DNA of 11,951 bases from NCBI GenBank assembly GCA_003978375.1, contig QNZW01000005.1, positions 1 through 11,951 of the forward strand, read 5' to 3'. The stretch comes from Sulfurovum sp. Its GTDB lineage: Bacteria; Campylobacterota; Campylobacteria; Campylobacterales; Sulfurovaceae. Of the stretch, positions 7,460 through 11,951 are shown one piece after another; within the stretch, counting starts at the first letter, position 1, and the number at the start of each line of letters is the position of its first letter. The notes beneath the pieces are model-generated. The model was not told where the DNA came from, ran no database searches, and saw only the letters and a list, made by a program, of their open reading frames with translations. The translations under genes were made by a program, and so were the position numbers.

Positions 7460-8427
7460 ATTTTTCTCCTTTTTGGCAAGGAACTCAATGAAATAAGTAA
7501 CAACACTAAAGCAAACCCTAGAGGATAATAAAAATACTCTACACGTTCTGTTACATTCACTTCACCTTGTTGTTTATTCTTGTATTTACCACGTATCACT
7601 GAGACAAGTTGTGCAATATCTTTTTTACCATTACTTGCTACGACGTATGCTCCTCCATTTTCTTTTGCCACTTCACCCAAGGCATCATTTCTTTGACTAA
7701 TAGCTATCTTTCCATCTTTGAGTGTCATTGTATTTCCGTGCTCATCTATGACAGGTGCTCCCTCTTTGGTTCCTACAAGTACCACATAGAGGTCTATGTT
7801 ATTTTGTTTTAAAATTTCTTCAAAACCAGCAATTGCTTTTTTATCTCCACCATCTGTAAAAAGAACCAATACTTTAGGTTTTTTATCTTCCAAAATAGAT
7901 GCACTTAATTCTGCCAATGCTGAAAAATCTGTAGAACCCATATTGATATAAGAATCATCTACGCCTTCTATCATTATTTTAAGCGTCTCTTTGTCTGAAG
8001 AAAAAGGTGCTAAAACAAAAGGAGCATATGCAAATGCCACTACCCCTATCTCATCGCTTGGCATCGCATCAAAAAATGCGGACATCTTTTTTTTAGCAAA
8101 TTCCAAACGATTTGGATAGACATCTTTGCTTCGCATAGATCCAGAAATGTCCAATCCTGTAAGAAGAGTAAGTCCTTGTACATCTATTTTTTTTTCTCCT
8201 TTTTCTATCACAGGACGAGCCATGGCAACGATCATAAAAAAAATAGCTAAAAACATCAATATATTACGTATTATCATAGGTAGGCTACCATCTTCTGCTG
8301 TCAAGCGCTTAAGTACTTTATCGTCAAAAACACGAGCTAGTCTCTCTTTATTGGTAGTAATAAGTAATGCAAAAATAACAAATGGTACAATCAGTACCCA
8401 AAAAAATTGAGGATTGACAAAACTCAT
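7456..8427 (-). CDS. batB: BatB-like vWA-domain inner membrane protein
   Basis: This 323-residue protein has two N-terminal membrane helices (about 8-23 and 54-71), a von Willebrand factor A domain (about 85-285) and a third helix (about 300-316) with a basic tail, PKRRKI. The loop between helices 1 and 2 is rich in K and R, so by the positive-inside rule the vWA domain faces the periplasm. The metal-ion-dependent adhesion site is complete: D93-I-S95-G-S97, T166 in GSTDF, and D192 in FTDGGD, so metal-dependent ligand binding is expected. The pair of vWA genes with TPR and BatD genes defines the bat arrangement. The start is well supported by AAAGGAGG just upstream. The stop overlaps the batC start by 4 nt. 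BatA and BatB names are given by order, and the two paralogues could be swapped. Confidence 0.88.
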   Translation of the reverse strand: MSFVNPQFFWVLIVPFVIFALLITTNKERLARVFDDKVLKRLTAEDGSLPMIIRNILMFLAIFFMIVAMARPVIEKGEKKIDVQGLTLLTGLDISGSMRSKDVYPNRLEFAKKKMSAFFDAMPSDEIGVVAFAYAPFVLAPFSSDKETLKIMIEGVDDSYINMGSTDFSALAELSASILEDKKPKVLVLFTDGGDKKAIAGFEEILKQNNIDLYVVLVGTKEGAPVIDEHGNTMTLKDGKIAISQRNDALGEVAKENGGAYVVASNGKKDIAQLVSVIRGKYKNKQQGEVNVTERVEYFYYPLGFALVLLLISLSSLPKRRKI

Positions 8428-8464
8428 ACGTCCTCCTTTAAGTATATAAAACCATCTACTTGCA

Positions 8465-9382
8465 TTATAAGTTCCTCATATCTCTAAAATAGACAAAAAA
8501 CAGTAACGCAAAAATGGCTATGAAAAGAGGATAAATATACAAATAGGTATGTTGCACTATTTTTTTATCGTCTATTTTAGTCGCTTCAAGTTTGTCTATC
8601 TCTTTATAAATTTCTTCTAATGTTGTGGCATCTCTTGCACCAAAAGCCACACCTTTTCCTGCTTTGGCTAAGGCTTGCAAATATTTTCCGTTATAATCAC
8701 GTGCATCTCCTATACCAATCGCATACAACTTGATATCGCGTTTTTCTATGAGGTTTAGGACATCTGCAAAAGGTACTTTAGACATATTGTCTACACCGTC
8801 AGTCAGCAATATTGCTATTTTAGATTTGGCTTTACTTTTTGTAAGCAAATTATAACTTTGTACAATAGCATCATTGATTGCTGTACGCTTTCCTGCTACT
8901 CCCAACTCTTGCATACGTGTAATATCTGTTAAAAACTTTTTTTCAAATGTTAATGGTGACGAGATAAATGCAATATCTGCAAATGTGACCATACCTATAC
9001 GGTCTTGTTCTCTTTTTTCTATAAAATCACCTACTACCTCTTTGACCACGTCAAATTTATTTTTCCATGGATCATTAGGATCAAACCCGCGTTGTCTCAT
9101 AGAATCACTTGAGTCTATAATCAACACAATATCGCGTCCTTCTTTTTTAGAATGAGAATAAGATTTTGTTATCACTGGGGAAGCCAAAGCAATGACTGCC
9201 AAAACAATCCCCGTCCATTTAAGCACTTCTAACCATGAAAAACGTTTTACATTTTTAGCCATTAAAGATTTAACATGGGGGAAAAAAATAGCACGCATCT
9301 TCATTTTGCAAAACTGAGCACATACAATAAAAAATAGTATAACCAACAATAATAATGGATATTCAAAACTAAATTGACTCAT
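8465..9382 (-). CDS. batA: BatA-like vWA-domain inner membrane protein
   Basis: This 305-residue paralogue of the next gene has the same layout: helices at about 8-25 and 53-70, a vWA domain at about 83-268 and a final helix at about 280-297 followed by a short basic tail. The K/R-rich loop after helix 1 predicts a periplasmic vWA domain. The metal site is intact: D90-S-S-D-S94, T167 in GKRTAI and D195 in LTDGVDN. The site loop is followed by a short insertion, RQRGFDPNDPWKNKF, common in BatA proteins. ATG overlaps the end of the preceding DUF4381-like gene by 14 nt with AGG 6 nt upstream, suggesting coupled translation. A 37-nt gap precedes batB. The role of the pair is inferred to be a metal-regulated adaptor or scaffold for the MoxR ATPase in the envelope. 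Confidence 0.88.
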   Translation of the reverse strand: MSQFSFEYPLLLLVILFFIVCAQFCKMKMRAIFFPHVKSLMAKNVKRFSWLEVLKWTGIVLAVIALASPVITKSYSHSKKEGRDIVLIIDSSDSMRQRGFDPNDPWKNKFDVVKEVVGDFIEKREQDRIGMVTFADIAFISSPLTFEKKFLTDITRMQELGVAGKRTAINDAIVQSYNLLTKSKAKSKIAILLTDGVDNMSKVPFADVLNLIEKRDIKLYAIGIGDARDYNGKYLQALAKAGKGVAFGARDATTLEEIYKEIDKLEATKIDDKKIVQHTYLYIYPLFIAIFALLFFVYFRDMRNL

Positions 9383-9773
9383 TTGCTACCTGCACATAAA
9401 GATTAAATTTATTTCGTGTATCTATATCTAAATTCTCTACTTCTTTTTTGTATTTGTACTGTTCTAACATTGGCTCAAGCTGCGAAAATAACTCTTTTTT
9501 TCTTTCATCTGTAGCAAGAAGTCTTGCATAGTACGTTGCCTCATAGGCTGACTTTTTTGTATCAATCCAATTAATATTTTTAAGTGCTTCCACATAACGC
9601 TTAGAAAGATTAACTTTTCTGTTTTCCCATACTTTTTTAATCACAAAAAATACAATACCAAACAACAATAGTAGACCAAAAACAATAAGCCCCCAATAGA
9701 TATAATATGAGCTATCTGGTATCTCTAATAGTGGTTTGATATCCCTTAGTTGTGTACTTATATTATTTTCCAT
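9369..9773 (-). CDS. DUF4381-like single-pass membrane protein
   Basis: This 134-residue protein begins with the LRDI(K/H)xP signature (9-14) seen in DUF4381 proteins of bat operons. One transmembrane helix follows (about 26-46), then a basic KKVWENRK stretch that places the remaining ~85 residues in the cytoplasm. That cytoplasmic part is helical and amphipathic, with YARLLATDERKKELFSQLE in the middle, and has no recognisable catalytic motif. Its position between the DUF58 and batA genes is typical. I infer a link between the cytoplasmic MoxR/DUF58 pair and the membrane vWA proteins. The gene begins 5 nt after the DUF58 stop, with GAGG 8 nt before ATG and overlapping the last DUF58 codons. 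The family call rests on the N-terminal motif, topology and location. Confidence 0.7.
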   Translation of the reverse strand: MENNISTQLRDIKPLLEIPDSSYYIYWGLIVFGLLLLFGIVFFVIKKVWENRKVNLSKRYVEALKNINWIDTKKSAYEATYYARLLATDERKKELFSQLEPMLEQYKYKKEVENLDIDTRNKFNLYVQVANESI

Positions 9774-9778
9774 TGTAC

Positions 9779-10606
9779 TTACCTCATTTGTTTCATCAGT
9801 TTTAACGTTGGCTCTTCATCTGTATATATTTTGGCAAATCGTACACCTTGTTTTTTAAACTGTTTATAGAGTTTTTCATCATTGTCATGTAAGGCCTTTT
9901 TGTAGTTATTTAACATTCCTGCATCAATATTGCCTTCAAAACTCTGTACAGTCTCCATATCTATCAATCTTAAATATCCAAGCTCAGAAGGATTTTCTTC
10001 AAATTTATCGCGTACAATGACTGCAAATATGTCATGTTTTTTTGCAAGTAATTTCAAATCTATATCTCCTACAAAATCAGAAAGTATAAAAATCAATGCT
10101 TTCTTTTTAAGACGATTGCTTAACACTTCTACTAAGGCATTGTAATCAGCTTCTTTTCCAAGAGATTCAAATGTTATGACATCATTCACGGCTTTATGTA
10201 CAGAAAAAAGCTTTTTACTTGGTTTGGAAAATGTATACATTTTATCTGCAAAAATAATATGTGAGAACAAATCACTATTTTTGACAGCAGAAAATCCTAA
10301 AGTTGCAACCATTTCTGCAATGACATCGAGCTTTTGTCTTACTGTACCAAAATATGTAGAACCAGAAAGCAAGGAGAGTACCACGACATTGAGTTCACGC
10401 TCCTCTTTATAAATCTTTACAAAAGGCTTCCCTAATTTTGCAGTTGTCTTCCAGTCAATTTTACGAACATCATCACCATACACATATTCGCGAAGCTCTG
10501 CAAACTCAAAACCTTCACCTTGAAACAATGAAGCATTATTTCCAAGCATATCTCCATAAACTTGTTTTTTGGTTTTTAAAATAATTTTTTTTGCTTGTTT
10601 ATTCAT
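9779..10606 (-). CDS. DUF58 family protein (degenerate vWA fold, cytoplasmic)
   Basis: This 275-residue protein carries the DUF58 hallmark region GFEFAELREYVYGDDVRKIDW (32-52), followed by AKLGKPFVKIYKEERE (56-71). DUF58 proteins are near-constant partners of MoxR ATPases and contain a vWA-like core after that motif. Here the core begins at 73, and the metal-site loop reads LLSGS (79-83) where DxSxS is expected, so the first aspartate is missing; SDF (176-178) occupies the later acidic position. Metal binding is therefore doubtful. There is no membrane segment, so this is the short cytoplasmic form. AGAGG lies 4 nt before ATG. It is separated from moxR by 96 nt, the largest gap inside the gene run. 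Likely a MoxR client or adaptor (inference from family context). Confidence 0.9.
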   Translation of the reverse strand: MNKQAKKIILKTKKQVYGDMLGNNASLFQGEGFEFAELREYVYGDDVRKIDWKTTAKLGKPFVKIYKEERELNVVVLSLLSGSTYFGTVRQKLDVIAEMVATLGFSAVKNSDLFSHIIFADKMYTFSKPSKKLFSVHKAVNDVITFESLGKEADYNALVEVLSNRLKKKALIFILSDFVGDIDLKLLAKKHDIFAVIVRDKFEENPSELGYLRLIDMETVQSFEGNIDAGMLNNYKKALHDNDEKLYKQFKKQGVRFAKIYTDEEPTLKLMKQMR

Positions 10607-10702
10607 TACACCTCTTGTAGGATAGTTTTTAAAGCCACTATATGACCTCGTTCATTTATATTTCACTACATACATCACACATTAGACTATTCTTTATACA
10701 TG
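10607..10702 (-). other. Gap between moxR and the DUF58 gene
   Basis: The 96-nt gap holds no supportable open reading frame and no stable terminator-like hairpin. A TATAAA sequence on the minus strand could serve as a weak internal -10 box. Read-through from moxR remains the simplest way to express the downstream genes. Confidence 0.35.
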
Positions 10703-11650
10703 TTAAGGAATTGGTACTGCTGCAAGAATTTTCTCTATGATTTCATCTTGTGTAACATCTTCTGCTTGTGCTTCATAGCTCAATATAATACGGTGACGTA
10801 ATACCTCTTTCGCAATATATGCTATCTCTAAAGGAGAAACATAATCTTGACCTTTAAGGTATGCTATAGCTCTACTTGCCTTATACATATCTATACTTGC
10901 TCTTGGACTTGCACCAAATTCTATATACGGTTCAAGTTCTTCTAATCCATAAGCTCTAGGATTACGTGTGGCATCTACAAGGTCTATAATATATGCTTCA
11001 ACTTCTCTATCTATATGTACATCCATCGCTTCTTGTCTTATCTTTTCTAAGTCTTCAAGCGTTGCTACCTGTTGAATATCACCAAAACTATTATTTGCTA
11101 CACGTCTAGCTATCTCTAGTTCTTCTTCTTTACTATTGTAGCCAACTACCAATTTCATCATAAATCTATCTAGTTGTGCTTCTGGCAACTCATATGCACC
11201 TTCTTGCTCAACGGGATTTTGCGTTGCCATAACAAGAAAAGGCGGGCTTATCTTAAATGTCTCATCTCCAATAGTTACTTGTCTCTCTTGCATTACTTCA
11301 AGCAATGCAGACTGCACTTTGGCTGGTGCCCTGTTGATCTCATCTGCTAACAATAAATTCGTAAAAACAGGCCCTTGTTTAATTTTAAATGTATTGTTAG
11401 AAGGATCGTATATTTCAGTCCCAATAATATCTGAAGGGAGCAAATCAGGTGTAAACTGCACACGTTTAAAGTCAAGCCCTAATGTCTTGGCTAAAGCATT
11501 GACTGCTGTTGTTTTAGCCAACCCTGGAACACCTTCAAGCAATATATGTCCGCGAGAAAGTAAACCGGCCAAAAGACCTTCTACCATTTTATCTTGTCCT
11601 ACAAGAACTTTCGCTATTTCTGTTTTTATATTTTCTATGATTTGACTCAA
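10703..11650 (-). CDS. moxR: MoxR-family AAA+ ATPase
   Basis: MoxR ATPases are chaperone-like AAA+ proteins that act with vWA-domain partners encoded beside them, as here. The 315 residues show Walker A GVPGLAKT (40-47), Walker B LLLADE (99-104) followed by INRAP, sensor 1 ATQNP (142-146), a DRF motif (161-163) with the likely arginine finger and the sensor-2 motif GASPRA (246-251). The C-terminal lid carries helices up to residue 315. The start codon is TTG: it is the only in-frame start with a well-placed ribosome site. First gene of the leftward run that continues through the bat genes. Family assignment is firm; the substrate is unknown. Confidence 0.95.
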   Translation of the reverse strand: MSQIIENIKTEIAKVLVGQDKMVEGLLAGLLSRGHILLEGVPGLAKTTAVNALAKTLGLDFKRVQFTPDLLPSDIIGTEIYDPSNNTFKIKQGPVFTNLLLADEINRAPAKVQSALLEVMQERQVTIGDETFKISPPFLVMATQNPVEQEGAYELPEAQLDRFMMKLVVGYNSKEEELEIARRVANNSFGDIQQVATLEDLEKIRQEAMDVHIDREVEAYIIDLVDATRNPRAYGLEELEPYIEFGASPRASIDMYKASRAIAYLKGQDYVSPLEIAYIAKEVLRHRIILSYEAQAEDVTQDEIIEKILAAVPIP

Positions 11651-11656
11651 GTGCCA

Positions 11657-11661
11657 CTCCT
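11657..11661 (-). promoter_or_regulatory. Ribosome binding site that fixes the moxR TTG start
   Basis: AGGAG lies 6 nt before TTG at 11650-11648. A GTG overlapping the AGGAG is in another frame and cannot start moxR. The use of TTG may lower moxR translation compared with downstream genes, which have ATG. Confidence 0.75.
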
Positions 11662-11677
11662 AAATAATTACTTAAGG

Positions 11678-11689
11678 AAAGTATACTTT
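11678..11689 (-). promoter_or_regulatory. Proximal moxR promoter candidate within a 12-bp palindrome
   Basis: On the minus strand TATACT (11685-11680) is a good -10 hexamer that would give a leader of about 22 nt. It lies inside the perfect palindrome AAAGTATACTTT (11678-11689), which could be an operator for a dimeric regulator. No convincing -35 box. It could also be chance in AT-rich DNA. Confidence 0.35.
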
Positions 11690-11718
11690 TTTGAGGTTAA
11701 TTGAAGTTTAATAGTTAG

Positions 11719-11724
11719 ATTATA
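11719..11724 (-). promoter_or_regulatory. Distal moxR promoter candidate
   Basis: A perfect TATAAT on the minus strand would start transcription near 11712 and give a leader of about 62 nt. It directly abuts the hairpin at 11724-11753. No -35 match is visible, as is common in this phylum. Confidence 0.4.
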
Positions 11725-11753
11725 AAACAAGTATCTCAAAAGATACTTGTTTT
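11724..11753. terminator. Perfect 13-bp hairpin, rho-independent terminator-like
   Basis: AAAACAAGTATCT (11724-11736) pairs perfectly with AGATACTTGTTTT (11741-11753) around the loop CAAA. On the plus strand the core stem is followed by a run of six T (11750-11755); on the minus strand by four T. It probably terminates leftward transcription of the outer-membrane protein gene before moxR and may work in both directions. Confidence 0.7.
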
Positions 11754-11788
11754 TTCATTAAGTTTTTTTCTTGATAAAAAGAAATTTA

Positions 11789-11818
11789 TTAAGCGTTTAG
11801 AGTTTCTTCAACGCTTAA
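11789..11818 (-). terminator. Hairpin at the stop codon of the outer-membrane protein gene
   Basis: TTAAGCGTT (11789-11797) pairs with AACGCTTAA (11810-11818) around a 12-nt loop. On the minus strand the hairpin begins at the TAA stop codon and is followed by TAAATTTCTTTTT, an imperfect T tract. It is a weaker terminator than the next hairpin, and the two probably act in series. Confidence 0.5.
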
Positions 11819-11951
11819 AAGTCGTAAGTAATCCCCCCAGAGACTACATCCATATCTGGAACATCTGAGCTTATAAGTAGACGTTGATAATCTACAAAGA
11901 GTCCCCATGCAGGTTCATCATCTTCTTCCCCCAAACTAAACTCTACCCCTG
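11815..11951 (-). CDS. C-terminal end of a beta-barrel outer-membrane protein (5' part outside window)
   Basis: Only the last 45 complete codons (including the stop) are present. The 44 visible residues end in GGITYDF and stop at TAA. A terminal phenylalanine with alternating hydrophobic residues (ITYDF) is the classic recognition signal for BamA-assembled beta-barrels, and the preceding WGLFVDYQRLLI looks like the previous amphipathic strand. The acidic segment GEEDDEP would be a turn or loop. Family cannot be named from this fragment. It is transcribed in the same direction as the moxR run but is separated from it by two hairpins and candidate promoters, so it is probably a separate transcription unit. 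Confidence 0.6.
   Translation of the reverse strand, partial: GVEFSLGEEDDEPAWGLFVDYQRLLISSDVPDMDVVSGGITYDF

Noticed and set aside
10607..10702. Short GTG-initiated frames in the moxR-DUF58 gap as possible small genes
   Set aside because: Longest is about ten codons, without a ribosome site; nothing beyond chance.
11651..11656. TGGCAC on the minus strand just before moxR, like the -24 element of a sigma-54 promoter
   Set aside because: No GC-containing -12 element at the required distance, and the position lies between the ribosome site and the start codon.
11762..11788. TTTCTT/AAGAAA pairing in the AT-rich stretch after the right-hand gene, as a third hairpin
   Set aside because: Six A/T-rich pairs only, with low expected stability; likely just the T tract following the hairpin at 11789-11818.
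1..11951. Mobile elements, CRISPR arrays, tRNA or rRNA genes, prophage or defence genes
   Set aside because: None seen on either strand: no transposase or integrase motifs, no regularly spaced repeats and no cloverleaf or rRNA signature.

Overview
The window is AT-rich, densely packed bacterial DNA. A divergent bamA/tyrA pair, bat-type von Willebrand A genes and a mostly AAGG/AGGAG ribosome-binding-site style suggest a Campylobacterota (Sulfurimonas/Sulfurovum-like) chromosome. The bamA-tyrA neighbourhood matches the one I recall from Campylobacter. This placement is inference; no rRNA or other marker gene is present.

Left part (1-3288). A nearly complete outer-membrane assembly factor BamA runs leftward off the window edge. 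It is divergent from tyrA (prephenate dehydrogenase, tyrosine synthesis). The 193-bp region between them carries a good extended -10 promoter for tyrA. It also carries a long imperfect inverted repeat that would lie in the tyrA 5' leader.

Centre and right (3293-11650). One leftward, tightly packed gene run reads, in transcription order: moxR AAA+ ATPase, DUF58 protein, a small DUF4381-like membrane protein, batA (vWA), batB (vWA), a batC-like TPR/poly-lysine protein, batD, and a DUF389 membrane protein. Several genes overlap or lie within 14 nt of each other, with Shine-Dalgarno sequences inside the end of the preceding gene, so translation is probably coupled. The topologies make one picture. 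MoxR and DUF58 are cytoplasmic. The DUF4381-like protein and BatD each span the inner membrane once and put a small domain in the cytoplasm. BatA and BatB hold vWA domains with intact metal sites in the periplasm. The batC-like protein is secreted to the periplasm. This looks like an ATPase-driven envelope complex of the Bat (aerotolerance) type, whose biochemical job is poorly understood.

The last gene of the run is the least expected. Its C-terminal half is a DUF389 membrane domain. Its N-terminal ~290 residues resemble a YegS/diacylglycerol-kinase lipid kinase with the nucleotide-binding motif replaced.

Right edge (11651-11951). Upstream of moxR lie two candidate promoters, a 12-bp palindrome and two hairpin terminators. 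Beyond them is the C-terminal end of a leftward beta-barrel outer-membrane protein. No RNA genes, CRISPR arrays, insertion sequences or prophage genes were seen, and no stretch over 300 bases lacks a gene.
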